Shown: in pieces, positions 34,741 through 47,163 of the stretch | Layout of the letters: each line of letters begins with the position of its first letter | How positions within the stretch are numbered: the stretch's first letter is position 1 | DNA from: Larimichthys crocea | Taxonomy: Eukaryota > Chordata > Actinopteri > Sciaenidae | Direction of reading: 5' to 3' | NCBI RefSeq assembly: GCF_000972845.2 | Contig: NC_040015.1 | Span: forward strand, 5,443,943 to 5,507,942 | Length of the DNA stretch: 64,000 bases | Notes under the pieces: generated by a model | Database searches by the model: none | Seen by the model: the letters and a program-made list of their open reading frames with translations, nothing else | Told to the model about the DNA's origin: nothing | Made by a program: the position numbers and the translations under genes

Positions 34741-35699
34741 TTCAACTATCATAGAAGGATGCACAGCCCACCTGTGGTTTTGCTGGAAAATTGGTACTAC
34801 TGATGCAACTTAGACTATCCCAGAGAGACCACTTTTTACAACATGGTCAACAATTGTAGCCTTTATTCCATTAGACCTCCATTCCCTCTCCTTTGTCCCT
34901 GCTTGGTAAAGAGACTACAAACAGCACACCTGGGTAGGCTTTCAACTGAAACTGCAATCAGTACATTTGTAATGATTATTGTTGTAATCTAAATATTCTG
35001 CTAAGATTTTCTAAATATTTCAATATTTTAAGTGCAGAAATTAGCAAAATCCATCTTTCTGTTTTTAACAGCTGTTAGCATTTGATAAAATGTGCTGCAA
35101 ATATAAAATAGTGTTTTGCAGATTGTGGATTTTGGAAAAAGTGCTCATTAAACAGTGCTGGTTCTGTTGGCGAGGGACTGAGATCTTGACACCAGAAGCA
35201 TTCTGATCTCCATTTGTGGTCCCAGTAGTACTGACCAGTTACTTTTGAGTTTCCTTTAGTTGCACCAGTTTGTGTGGAGAGCAAAAAGATGCTGAACGCA
35301 TTGCAATCGTACAAATGCAATCTCAGAACCCATTGGCCATCGTCTAACAATGATTTACTGTTTGATTTGTTTTTTTTAGTTATCAGCCTTTATAAGCAAA
35401 TATTTGTATTTAGAGATTGACAGAAAGTATTAAAATGTTATTCTCATGTATTGAGTTGCTAATTAGACTGCAAAGGAAGTCTTGACCTGGGTAGGTATTA
35501 TCTTTTTTTGGGTCCGCTGGCTACAGAACCCCAAAAGCCCAGAACATTGGTCATCGTCATCAGATAATAACCATTGTTATCCAAAAATGTTGTTTCGCTA
35601 ACTGTGTAAAGAGATGTATGTTAAGACATAAAACTTCTAATGTGAATTAAGGACATTTTCCTGACAACCATGTGCTTTCATAACTGCATGAAAAAAGGG
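34741..35699. other. Intergenic, no gene recognised
   Basis: AT-rich sequence with a 91-codon minus-strand frame (35075-35350) lacking any domain. Part may belong to the flank of the transposase fossil. Confidence 0.5.
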
Positions 35700-36250
35700 T
35701 TTTACAAGTTGCAGGAGAGCCGATGATCTCTTGATTTGCAGGGTAAGCTCATTAATGTGGTTTTGATGGCAGGTTTTGTGTTTGGGTGTTCAGAGTGGGG
35801 GAGCTGTAGGTGTACATGCCCTGCTGACCTGCAGTGGAATGTTTTCCACGAGTTCAATCCTACCCTCAGGGGATTTCTGGGTTTTTTAGCTGCTGCTCAC
35901 CTCTGTCGTCGACATTATCCAGAAAACCTTCGGCGCAGCACCACCTGAAACTTCCAGCAGGCAGCATATTTATATCACCCTGCAATGTCAACCCATCCTC
36001 CCCCACTCGCCTCCACCCAATCGGCTTGGACTCATAGTAGATCGCTTGTTTTTGACCCCAGAGTGTCCCCCCTTGTCCTCCTCCACTCTGTCTCCTAGTT
36101 GCTGAGAGCGAGGGGTAAATAAAACAATGTGTGGATTAATGATCAAGTGATTTGAAGGCTGTGTTCTTCCAAGGGCCAGAGCAAACCGCTCTTTATTTAC
36201 CCAAAGGATAAATCAAAATTATGGGCTGTATCAACAATAGAACTGTGCTC
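35700..36250. promoter_or_regulatory. Candidate distal noncoding element (speculative)
   Basis: Unique-looking sequence without repeats, including GGATTA (36133-36138) in GTGGATTAATGATC and CCCAATCGGCTTGG. Open frames at 35736-36037 lack domains. Regulatory role is a guess from composition and motifs. Confidence 0.25.
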
Positions 36251-37690
36251 CCCAGAGAAAAAAAGTAAATGATAGATCATCAGTGGAAAAGACTATGCTA
36301 TGAATTACACAAAGTCCCTTCTGTCTAGTTATCTGATAATAGCTGCTCCTTCACACGCAAGAATATGACACATTGATTAATTCAGGTTTTCTGTTAAACA
36401 CTCAGGAAAAGGAAATCCACTGTGGATTATGTCACATGGTAATAGAGGTGGAAGAAAAAAAAAATCACACCTACTGGACTCTGTCCTATTTGATGACATG
36501 TTTTAGACGGTAAACAGCAAATACAGTTTGATCAGGTTTGACAGAGAAACATCTTTACACCTCATTGACTCACTAGCTGTTTAACAGATGGCCTTAATGT
36601 TATACTGTGCAGGGAGCAATAGTTGACCTGAGCTCAACTATTGCAAGTTGGGTAGTGTCAAGCCTTGGCTATGATGTTTTGTTTTAATCCTAGGGTCAAG
36701 ACTATCACGTCTGCAAGTCCTAATTCATTCAAGTACATCTATTATCAGGAAAATATCTCATTAATTTGCTGCACAAAACACAGTTTAGAACCTTTTTGAT
36801 ATGATATAATGTTTATAATACCTTAATAATGTTTAACATTTTTATATGTAATTAACGTAACCTCGTTTTCATTTGTGGAGATTAGGTTTCACTTTAACTG
36901 TTGATCAGTGTCAAAAAAGTCACATTAAATCTACGTTTTACCATTTTTGTTCAATGTACAATGCACAGTCATTATTGTACAGTTATTGGGTGGAGGGGAA
37001 GTTACAGAACAATGGAGTGATTTGCTGTAAGTTGTTCTCTTTTCTGTAACAATTGATGATGTTCTCCGCCTTTCTGTGTCTGGGACACACCTATGAAAAC
37101 TTCCATATATATCAGTACTTCCGTGATTTTTTCTGTGTCAGAGAGAAAGGCATGCACTTGTGGACTCCCTATATTTAGTGTTGAGGGCAGTGCTCAGTGT
37201 TTCTTATCTTTCAACGTGTATGTCCTATACAGCTTCCCCTGGAGCTGCTGCTTCACCAAAGAACAGCTGCATCTGCTTATGGCTGACATATAGGGAGTAG
37301 ATCCTAATTGACTGTTGCATTAGATTTGCTTGTCAGGCTGCCAACTCCTGCTTTAAGCAGCTAGTGGGCTGCTGAGGAGAGGACGAATCACATAGGCTGC
37401 AAAGTCATGGCTTCAAGTGTGTAAACCTTTGCAGAAATGGTTGTCTGCACAGGCTGCTTCTGCCCTCTGCTGGAATAAAGATGTAATACAGTGAAGGGAT
37501 AGGAGAAAGTTTCAGGGTAGTGCACAAAATGTTAGTGATAGATACGAGAATATATTGATGTAGGACCAGTTCCTCTCATACGTATCAGAGGGAATGAACA
37601 GACAGACAGTACACGGACTGAGCTGAAGACATCAGAATGTACTGGCAGCTTCAAGTACAATCCATACATGCATGTTTTTCTGTATTTTTT
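36251..37690. other. Intergenic, no gene recognised
   Basis: AT-rich sequence. A 66-codon open frame at 37093-37293 (+) has no domain. Confidence 0.55.
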
Positions 37691-37699
37691 ACATAATGA

Positions 37700-37860
37700 C
37701 TAAGGTTGCAAAGGGGTAGAAAGTTTCTGGTTAATTTCGGGAAACTTTCCAGAAACTTTCCAAAGGACGTTAAGCCCAGAATTTGGGAAATATTCCAATT
37801 AACTGTAAATTGGGGATAATTCAAACAAACTGTATCATATCCAAACATAAATATAAACAT
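37700..37860. repeat. Degenerate dispersed repeat fragment
   Basis: GGTTGCAAAGGGGTAGAAAG, TTTCGGGAAACTTTCCAGAA and GGGAAATATTCCAATTAA form locally self-complementary text (GGAAACTTTCC type) that I associate with a dispersed fish repeat. Boundaries uncertain. Confidence 0.4.
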
Positions 37861-37959
37861 TTTTCAGACAGCCATGTAAAATAATACAATTAAAAAAACA
37901 TTTCAACAGATTTATTTGTAGAACTTTATCAAGTTTAAATTATTTTATTGAACAATTTC

Positions 37960-38155
37960 AGTCTCTCTCTCTGCCCCTCTCTATCTTTAACCCAACCGGT
38001 CGTTGTGGATGTTTGCTCATGGTGGAACTGTTGGTCTCTGTAAATAATATTATAAAGAGTACAGGCTAGACCTGCTCTGTATGGAAAGTGTCATGGGATA
38101 ACTTTTGTTATGATATGGTCCAATATAAATAAATTGAATTAAATTGAATTTAATT
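37960..38155 (+). mobile_element. Family-B LINE-tail fragment
   Basis: Nearly identical to 5870-6136 over CTCTCTATCTTTAACYCAACC, then GTTTGCTCATGGTGGAACTG, TATTATAAAGAGTACAG and ATAACTTTTGTTATGATATGG, ending AAATTGAATTAAATTGAA. It lacks about 60 bp present in the 5870 copy after CCGGTCGTTGTGGATG. Confidence 0.75.
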
Positions 38156-38394
38156 ATTATTTAGAAATATGCACTGTGGGTAGAATATAAACTAAAACAG
38201 TCTGAAGATATTGACCGCTCAGTTCAGTGGATCTGGATCCTTGTTGATAATATCACTTAGTAATAGGAAGTTCTCGACAGAGTTTGAAAATAATGAAGTC
38301 ATCAGAAACCCACTGACTGTCCATTCAGGGAGCTTGTCTAAAATGATATCTTGCTGTGCAGGTAGTTGTGGGTTGTGGAACTCAACGCATTAAC

Positions 38395-38735
38395 ATTTAA
38401 AAAGGACCAGTGAGAAGGATTTAGAGATGTACTTGACTGACAACCCCTTGCCTCACTCTCCTTCCATTCATGAATGAGAAGCTATGGTGGTTGCAAAAAG
38501 CATGAAAAATACAAACGTCTGTGTCTAGAGTCAGTGTTTTAGTTTGTCTGTTCTGGTCCACTGACAGAGGATGTGCGGCTTCAATAAAAAAATTATTTTT
38601 AAAGTAACAAAAAAATAATGAGTCTTATTTCAGGTGAATATACACCAATGAAAACAGAGTTCTGAATGTTATTCTTCTGATATTCATCTTGTTTCTGAAA
38701 CAATGTCCATTTGAATTTCACCAACAATGTATTAA
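38395..38735. mobile_element. Second, more decayed copy of the 26089 MITE (opposite orientation)
   Basis: TTTAAAAAGGACCAGTGAGAAGGATTTAG, then the GTCAGTGTTTTAGTTTGTCTG stretch, and TTATTTCAGGTGAATATACACCAATGAAAAC match the reverse complement of the copy at 26089-26469. The right end is not clear. Confidence 0.55.
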
Positions 38736-40978
38736 GGTTTTGTAATTTGGTGAACCCACCAAATTAGTACATTTTTATTTTTACACCATTGATACTTTGA
38801 TCATTTTATCCCTTTTGAACATGTAATTTATATATTTGTTTTATTTACATTCCCCTTTGGATATATTTTTATAATGAATGGATGAAACTGATGACAATTT
38901 CTGCAACTTTCTGAAACACAGACCTCTATCAGGAGCTCTTTTTATTCTCGTCATCATGAATGCTTTTCGAAGTTAAAATCACATGGGCATTTTGAAGAAA
39001 CATAATGTTTGCCTACAGATGTACTCAGACAAGCCTTTGTACAATCAGTCCAAAATGTTGTAATTCTAGTATAATGTTTGTTCTAAGGTTGCTCACTGGT
39101 TGAAATCTCATTTTGTCAAATAACTTTAATTAACAAGCAAGTTAACAACATGGCAGTGTGCAAAGTTTTAATTTACTTACCTCAACATCGATTGATGCTA
39201 CACGTGGCTGCTCTGTCCCAGCAGGAGAGCCACTCTGTGGTGCGTAGATAATTTATAATAGAACCAGTGAACACTTTTTTTTCCTTTCTCTGACTGTGTG
39301 GAAATCTAATGTTTTCACAGTGAACATGATGAATAAAGGAATGACAATGTGAAATTTTGAAATGACGATGGTGCCAAAAGAGGCCTCGTCTAAAATACTG
39401 ATTACAAGGTTTTGACAACACCACCTTCGGACTTTCACCTAAAGAATTTAAAACAGAAAATACAACAATAAAATCATATAAAACTGTGTCGAAAATAAAA
39501 TAGGTCATTGAAGACCCAGGCAAAGCAGCAGTGGCTTATGCTTGGCTGTAGCTTGCGCTGCAAAACATGTAGTTGAGCCAAAAGCAGACGGACGATCACA
39601 GCTGTAGTACACCGTCCACATATGAGCACAGTCCAGGGGCAGTCTCTGTAGCGACGCCAAGCGATTCAAATGGCAGTTGTAACCCAGAAGCAGTAAGGTA
39701 AGGAGGGGAGGTGAGGGGTCGCTTTTTATAGTGCTCCGTGCCTCTTCTGTGGGCATACCCCAAACAGTTCCTTGTTAATTTTAGGTCTCATTCCAGCAAG
39801 TCAAAAAACACACAACATCTTTACAACATGAAACTGTTTCTGAAATATATATGATCAGGTAACTTGGATACAGCAGTCTGTCCAAAAAGCAAAAGCCCCA
39901 TCCTCCTCAATATAACCCATCTGATAATCACAGTCTTTTCCAAATACTGAGATAACTATGTACATGGCCTGTGTCTCAGGTTGCTTTGTTGGTTTTCCGG
40001 ACAGATGACATGATATCTACAAAGTCTGGTTCACCCGTTTTCCCTCCGCCGTACATGCAATCAGAGCCGTGACTCTGTGAGGGCCTCCTGGTTCCACATC
40101 CTCTCTTTCACCGCTTTGAAAAAACAGCAAAGTCAGTCTTGACGGACAGCAAGTTTACAGAGCCCGTCAGGTATTAACAGATTTGATCCTTACTGGAAGA
40201 GTAAGGGCCTTTGGGATGGAGGCTTGGGGGATATCCGCATCGCCGAGGAGGCTGACATGACATGGAGGCGTGGAGGTCCAGAGCCAAGAATGCTCACTAA
40301 CTTGGCGGTCATGGTCACGGAAAGGTATGCGTGATTTAGAGCTGTGTGAATGTGTTGTTTTGTACTCTTACATGTATCAGCACCACACTGCTTTACCAAG
40401 GAAAATTTGAGCGGGAATGTAAAGTTGAAGTTTTGAGTGAGATAAACATCAACATCGGGATGATTTCATCTACATTTACATTAAATTTACATATTCATCA
40501 TTTAGTTAGTAAATGAGGTCCACTCATTTGAGGAAAACACCAAATTGATTATGAAAGGTTTATATTTGTAATGCACAAATGTCATGCTCCAGAGCCTTTT
40601 TGATAGATAAAATTACAAGCACCGTCTATCTAAATGTTATATCAACTTGAGAATAAAATCTGCACCGTTTATTATATTTGATATCAACAATGGATCAAAT
40701 CAAATTGTGTAATGTGAAAGGGGGTTGCTCATAAAATAAACCCACAATTATCAGTAATTGCAGTTTTCTGGCTCTACAGACCTCTTCAGCCTCTTTCAGC
40801 TGGCTTGTTTTGGTTTTAATGCTCCACAAACTCTCTCATCCTGGTAAAACATCCACATAATGTTTTCATATGCTAATTTACATTCATGAACTGGACATAG
40901 ACACAACTCCAAATGAATGCAAGTGTTACTTTTGCTGGATGCATTAAAAGGTAAAGACATCACTTTACACGACGATCA
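38736..40978. other. Intergenic, no gene supported
   Basis: Open frames at 39182-39523 and 39505-39756 (minus) have no recognised domains. A splice-donor-like GAG|GTAAGTAAA on the minus strand (junction 39181/39180) closes a short open stretch. It may be a cryptic site or part of an old element. Confidence 0.4.
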
Positions 40979-40983
40979 CATGT
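40979..40983. repeat. Left target-site duplication CATGT
   Basis: Identical to 41492-41496 on the other side of the solo LTR. Confidence 0.8.
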
Positions 40984-41491
40984 TGTTAAGGGCTAGATGG
41001 ACTAGGAACCCAGATGCGGACACACAAAGGGAGCAGATGGACGAAGTTAAACCAGTTTATTGTTCTTAAAGCCTGGGTTTGGTCAGGGGCCAGGCAGGGA
41101 GGACGCAGGCTGAGTATCTCAGGAGCTGGATCCTAAGCAGGGCTTGGTGGAGCAGGCAAGGGCAGCAGGTCAGGTAGTCAAGGGCTGGAGAGCTGAGCAG
41201 AGCAGGTAACGATCTACAGGGAAGATCACAAAAGGTCAGCACAGGGGAAAAAGTCAGAACAATATCTGAGGGCTTGATGCGTAGTACTAACGGATTAGTG
41301 GCTACAATCTGGCAGCGTGGTCGTGGCAGGGCTCAGTATAAGTAGGTAGCCGGATGATTACAGGATTGGGTGCAGCTGGTGGTTCCTGCTCTGCTCTGCC
41401 TCCAGCAACACACACACACACACACATACACAAGGACTGGGGACAAGACAATTAACCCCTGGAGGTAGGCGTGGCAGAGGCGGATGTAACA
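40984..41491 (-). mobile_element. Solo LTR of an LTR retrotransposon, minus strand
   Basis: 508 bp beginning TGTTA and ending TAACA (TG...CA termini with 5-bp inverted ends), flanked on both sides by CATGT. On the minus strand a TATA-like ACTTATACTG lies near 41340 and an AATAAA within GAACAATAAACTGG near 41055-41070, in the right order for U3-R. A short (CA)n run sits at 41408-41427. No gag-pol sequence adjoins it, so the internal region was probably lost by LTR-LTR recombination. Confidence 0.85.
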
Positions 41492-41496
41492 CATGT
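41492..41496. repeat. Right target-site duplication CATGT
   Basis: Identical to 40979-40983. Confidence 0.8.
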
Positions 41497-41627
41497 CATA
41501 TTGGTTTTCAGCTTCAGCAGGTCCTCCCAGGTGACTAAAGAGTCCAATTTAGTCCAGTTCAATTTTTCATTGATCACATGAGAATCTGTCTTTAAGCTGT
41601 ATGCACGTATACGTATATATTATACGT

Positions 41628-42001
41628 ATATTATTACTGTCATTATTACTACCATATCTGCTACTGTAATCATTTCATCATTCATTGTAATTCATTGTCA
41701 TTTTATCATTCATTGTAATTGTACAATATGTTTGTGTTGATCTGTCCTGTACACGTGACATCCATTGCACGTCTGTCCGTCCTGGGAGAGGGATCCCTCC
41801 TCTGTGGTTCTTCCTGAGGTTTTTTCCACATTTTTTCCCTGTTAAAGGTTTTTTGTGGGCAAGTTTTTCCTCACTCGAACTGAGGGTCTAAGGACAGAGG
41901 GTGTCACTCCCTGTACAGATTGTAAAGCCCTCTGAGGCAAATGTACTTTGTGACTTTGGGCTATACAAATAAAATTGATTTGATTTGATTTGATTTGATT
42001 T
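41628..42001 (+). mobile_element. 5'-truncated L2-like LINE 3' end
   Basis: Closely matches the 3' UTR of the copy at 32170-32542 (CCTGTACACGTGACATCCAT, CCCTCTGAGGCAAATGTAC, GGGCTATACAAATAAAATTG) and ends in TTGAT/TTTGA pentamers. It contains only untranslated sequence. Confidence 0.88.
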
Positions 42002-42899
42002 TTGTCCGGGCACAGTGGTTCAGACCAATCAGTGGTTTCAAGCGAGGTGCGTGACATATACTTAGCCTATGAAGTAGTGAACACATATACATCCAGTAGA
42101 CACAAATCAACATTAGCATTATTCATTGGGAGACATGATTGTATTCACCTGATCAATCTGTTTTTGCTTTCCACCATCTGTCTGCTGTTGAACTGAATGA
42201 GTCGTGTACACTGAAAACAGCTGCCTGCTAATCTCTATAAACAGATATCTGAACATAAATTCTGAAGATTTTGGCATGTTCTGGTTTCGTTTTGTCCAGT
42301 ATCGACCAATCACGTTTGAGCGAGCTTTGGTTGCATGTAGGTAAACAGTCTGTGGTGACAGCTAAAGAGCTTCAAAGCACTGGCTAATCACAGAACATAT
42401 TGACTATTGTCTAATGATTAGCTTTTAATGAATAAAGTTACCTGAACGTTCTAAGTTCTCTGTGTTCTCATACAGATATGTGTTCATAGCAGAAATGTGT
42501 CTTGTGTTTTAAATTGCTAATCAGACTGCAGAGGAAGTCAGAGGCCAAATCAGTCTCAGACAACAGCTGATAGATTGACTGCCTGCCATTTGTTTCATTG
42601 TTAATATCAATTAGTGTTGCAGGTTTGGTTTGTTGTGGGACTTTGGTGCTGAAAGTCATCCATGTGGTTCTTTGATTTCTCATTAGGGAAAGAAATACCA
42701 AAACCTGAAAAAATAAAACCAATTAAATCTCCATGACACCACTAGAGAGAAGAATGGATGAGAAAAAATATACAGCATTTCTTATTTGGTTGAACTTACC
42801 CTTTAACAGTCGAACTCAAAGTTAATATTTGGCTTATACTTTTATGAATAGAGACTTAGTATGTAAACCAAGAGTTTCATGTGTTTTCTTTGACATCTT
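42002..42899. other. Intergenic, no gene recognised
   Basis: Short overlapping open frames on both strands, no domains. Confidence 0.55.
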
Positions 42900-43410
42900 T
42901 GGGTGATTAGCTTTTGTGACTCAGTGTGTGCGATGTTTGCAGCCTGTAAAACTGAGGCTGCAGAAGGCGACGTTCATCTGAAAAGCCCCTGTGATGTTTC
43001 ATGAACTATGAAATTCACTTAAAAGGCAGCTAACACACACGTATAAATATTTGACTTTGCTTTTCAGGTGAGTTGAGTAAAAGGGCAGCGGCCTGTGTTT
43101 AAAGATGGATGATAGGATAAGAGGGTGGCTGGGTGAGGTGGGGGAGGTTCATAGAAACTGATATAACGTGTGATTACAGTCGTCTCTAGTGACCCCTGAA
43201 AGACTGCGGTGTTGGCAGCCGCTCCCCTGTCTAATCTCCAGCTGCTAAGTGAGTAATTGAACGTGAGAGCTTATGTATTTTTGTAATGAGCTGACAGCAT
43301 ATTTCCACTCCTTGCCCAAAAAGTTCACCTAATCAACATGGTCACGCTGTTTCTCTGTTAGTGACAGCTCTCACCACAATGGCCGTGACAAAACAAAACG
43401 TCAAGCAGTG
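42900..43410. promoter_or_regulatory. Candidate distal noncoding element (speculative)
   Basis: Repeat-free sequence with CTGTCTAATCTCCAGCTGC and GTGAGTAATTGAACG. No coding potential seen. Regulatory role unproven. Confidence 0.22.
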
Positions 43411-43415
43411 GATGG

Positions 43416-43424
43416 ATGTGTGTA

Positions 43425-43456
<32 letters not shown>

Positions 43457-43463
43457 TGTGTGT
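43416..43463. repeat. (TG)n microsatellite
   Basis: TG run with two TATG interruptions. Confidence 0.93.
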
Positions 43464-43662
43464 TTTGGGTGGGCTTCAACTGCTCCCCTAGTGCTACATC
43501 AACATCACTCCTTCAGTCTGCAGCCTTGGACTAAACGCCAAGCTCACTCGCTTTCGCTCAAAAGCCCTCTTGTCCCCGCTGCCTGATAGATGATTTACAT
43601 GGATGTGGCATGTGTGTGTGTGTGAATGTAACCTTTGTATGTCACACCAAGCAAGTCCCCAG

Positions 43663-43664
<2 letters not shown>

Positions 43665-43723
<59 letters not shown>
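43665..43723. repeat. (CA)n microsatellite
   Basis: Pure CA run of about 58 bp, with a short TG run at 43611-43623 upstream. Confidence 0.96.
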
Positions 43724-45299
43724 ATGAACTTCACTTGTGGTGACAGTAACAGTGGTTGTTTAGGAGAAGCTAGTAACTACATGTGTGTGGCATGATGGAA
43801 TGATGTCATGTAGGCAAGGGCCATTCCTCTATTATTTTAATCACTTACAAAAAAAATAAAATAATAATACTAAAAAATCATTCAATTCATACTAAAACAA
43901 ACTCACACTATGCTAGACTTCTCCTACTGTAATAAGACAATCTGCTGCTTTATTCAGTTGAATCTAACCTCCTAAAAATATTGTATATTTTTAATCTCTA
44001 CTGTTTTCAGTTATAATGAACAAAGGCGTTTTAAGACTAAAGATCCATCTTGAATCTTAAAAGAAAAAGTTTCATAATTTTTTATATGAAGAAGCCAAAA
44101 AAAGTTTTTCTCTTTCTTTCTTTTAAATATATATTTTCCAGTTCAAATAAACACAATAGATTTAAATGAGCAATCTTTCAATGATGTCCACATTGTTCAA
44201 GATGAGACGTGTTATTCAAATATGTTGCAAGAGAATTCCTGAACCAAATGGATTCTGTAAGGAAATGCTGTCATCGATTTTAATATGAATAAAATATGAA
44301 TCAGTATTTTCACAGCTGAGTGTGTTGAGTGTGTCAACTCCTCTGACCTTCATTACAAGTGCATGTTGTAAGTTTGGTTCCAGCGACTGTTCCACAAAGA
44401 CTCATGGAGCGTTCAGTATTTATTTTCCTGTTTATTTCAGCCGGTGCACAGAACATTTCTTTTACATCCAGCCTCAGTGTTCCCTCATCTGAATCTGTAT
44501 CTCTGTGGGACCTCCGATGTCATCTAAGTTATCTAAAACAGCATTTCTTTAAATAAAGCCTGTGTTACACTCTAGAGACACAGCGTTTCAAAAACATGGA
44601 CATTCACCAGACAGGAGGGGTGTAATGAAAGAGACTATTGAAGCGCATTATGGGAAATGTAGGATCCACTGTTTGATCCAAATTAGGGACGAACAGTCAG
44701 GATATCTCGACCTCTGCTGCACAGATTCTGTCTCTGGAAATTTCCCCGACTTTATGTAGGTGCAGCACTAAATCTCTGTATCCGTTAAACCAGTTCAGTA
44801 TGAACACCTCAAATGTCAGATATGAACTGAACAACTTGGAGAGTGCAGTGTTTGGACACTTTTCAATCCTTATTTGTGAGCCCTTAAAAATTGTGGTAAG
44901 TAACTCCAATGAAAACTGTTCACATCAATTATCCAGGATTAAAGTGACGACCTGGAGTGTCCAGAACAATGGAGATCTGAACATACGGTCAAAAAAATAT
45001 TTCAGAGCTTAGAGCACCATAAAGTCCATTCAGTTCCATTGTATTAGAAAATTGTTGGAAGAAGAAATCTCCTCAGGGATGGATAAATATCACTATTTCT
45101 TTTCTTAATTTGTGAAAACTGATTTTTAAATCATGTGTAACAAACAAAGTAAATTTCCTGCTGTACTTAACACCAAAACAACTACTCAACCTCAAGACAA
45201 GTGTTTGTACTGTAAGTCAAGATGTCTGTGATTTCTTGTTGGATTGAGAATGCTAAAATGGGGAAATAACAGAGCTGAGAGAGGTGAAAAGGCAAGTGA
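43724..45299. other. Intergenic, no gene recognised
   Basis: AT-rich to 44340, then unique-looking sequence with short open frames lacking domains. Confidence 0.5.
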
Positions 45300-46250
45300 T
45301 ACAAGAAGGGTCCTGTCTTTTAAATCTGTAACACAAGCTGATGGGGCTATGTGGGAAATCAGCTTTGGCTGAGGGCTTCACGGATTAGACCCTATCTGCT
45401 GCGCTCCCTCTGTGCCGACGCCCCTGACCACGAAACCCCAACCCCTCTATCTCCTCTGTGGGGATAGGCAGGCACATGAGAGGTCAGCGTGGATTGCTTA
45501 CGGAGGTGTTCCATTTAAAACGCCAAAGCAATTTCCCTCTGACCTGCTGAGAGTGTGTTTTGGAAGTTCTCTTGTGCCACTTCACCCAAAATGCAGTTCC
45601 CGACATGCGACACCGGTGAACCCGCCGTAACCCGTGAGGGAGATTACAGTTGGTCAGAACCTGCCCTGGGCCTCACATGCTGCAAACCGCAAGCAAGAAG
45701 GGACAAAATACACTTGTGTCATGATCACCAGAGACCATCCTGGTGCGTGTTACATATTTCCTGCAGTCATTACAATCACAGCGGCTCACTCTTTTTTCCC
45801 TCCTTGTGTCCTTGCAGTAATCTAGAGTTCTGGCGACTGCTTCAGGGCCGCCGAGGCTCTGGTATCTGCAGCACGGGGCACCAAGTCATGCGTGACCATA
45901 TGTAATATAATCAAAAAGTCAGTGCTGTGTTTTATACAACCAATCAGAGCCAATCAGTGTGAGCCCAGTGTGTGATGGGAAGGTGGAAAGGGGGGGCTCA
46001 GGGGTTGCTGGGGCCCCGGCCGAGTGTGTTACTCATCAGTCTCCGAGGCCCGGCGCTCTGTTTGGATTGCTGTGTTTGGATAAAGCAGATTGGTTTGCAC
46101 TTAACCCTGTAATATATGCAAAACTATTCTCCTGATAATACTCTTTAAGCCTGGCCAGTCACCACTGTGGCAGATGCCGTAAACGTGGCACGGCTTGAAG
46201 AAAAATGACACGTAATAAATTGTGACATGGTCGCCGAGAAGCCTGTGACC
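45300..46250. promoter_or_regulatory. Candidate distal noncoding element(s) (speculative)
   Basis: The longest repeat-free, GC-balanced block in the right half. It contains CGGATTAGACC (GGATTA at 45382-45387) and several overlapping + strand open frames (45412-45905) without domains or splice structure. It could be regulatory, or less likely hold an unrecognised exon. Confidence 0.28.
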
Positions 46251-46261
46251 CCCCTTAAATC

Positions 46262-46262
<1 letters not shown>

Positions 46263-46314
<52 letters not shown>

Positions 46315-46337
46315 CACACACACACACACACACACAT
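46263..46337. repeat. (CA)n microsatellite
   Basis: CA runs interrupted by ATGCAC. Confidence 0.96.
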
Positions 46338-46589
46338 GCGCTGCCTACCTCTATGACATTAACAAGCAGGATATGAAATATGGCATTGAGATTTACAGAT
46401 GCAGGTCAAGGGGTCATTTTTTTTTAATTATGAGTGTCTGTGTGTACAGGAAAACAGTGACAAACAGTCATTTAACCAGGGAGCAAACAAAGGAACTTTA
46501 CTGTGGGGGTGGAGGGGTTCATAGTGCTCAAATAAAAATTTAAATCTAAGAAACACATTTGCTAAGAGTGTTAAAAGGACAGAAGTGGT

Positions 46590-46831
46590 GTACTTTTCCA
46601 TGCCTCCTAAAGAATTACTTTAACATTTTAGGAAACATACTTATTTGCTTTATTTCTAAGAGTGAACTCTCGATTTCATGTCTGTGTGTAGAGTTCAGAG
46701 CTGGAGCCAGGAGGCAGTTAGTCTTAGCCTAAAGACTGGAAACAGGAAGCCTGGCTCTGTCCAAAGTTACAGAATCCTTCCAACACCTCTAAAGCACAGT
46801 GATTAACATATTTCAGCTTGTTTGTTTAAAC
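46590..46831 (+). mobile_element. Old dispersed fish repeat, left part (interrupted)
   Basis: TTTAGGAAACATACTTATT, GCCTAAAGACTGGAAACAGG, CCTGGCTCTGTCCAAAG, CACCTCTAAAGC and GCTTGTTTGTTTAAACC follow the order of a very common teleost repeat. It is split by the SINE inserted at 46832 and continues at 47164. Confidence 0.65.
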
Positions 46832-47155
46832 CGTGGGGCAGCATGGTGGTGCAGCGGAGTTAGCACTGTTACCTCACAGCAAAAAGGTTCTGGATTCAAA
46901 CCCAGACCTTTCCGTGTGGAGTTTGCATGTTCTCCCCGTGTCTGCATGGGTTCTCTCTGGGTACTCCGGCCTCCTCCCACAGTCCAAACACATGAACCTT
47001 AACAGGTTAATTGGCGACTCTAAATTGCACCTGTCAGCCCTGTGATGAACAGGCAACTTGTCCAGGGCGTACTCCGCCTCTTACCCAATGTCAGCTGGGA
47101 TTGGCTCCAGCCACGTGTGCCCTGATAAGGGCAAGCGGATGGAAAATTAATTATA
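46832..47155 (+). mobile_element. tRNA-derived SINE inserted in an older repeat
   Basis: TGGTGCAGCGG (A-box type) and GGATTCAAACC (B-box type) form a tRNA-like head, followed by a conserved body (GTGTGGAGTTTGCATGTTCT, CCTCCCACAGTCCAAA, GGTTAATTGGCGACTC, CTTGTCCAGGG) and the end AAGCGGATGG. Flanking GTTTAAAC (46824-46831) and GTTCAAAC (47156-47163) look like an 8-bp target duplication with one change. Confidence 0.78.
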
Positions 47156-47163
47156 GTTCAAAC

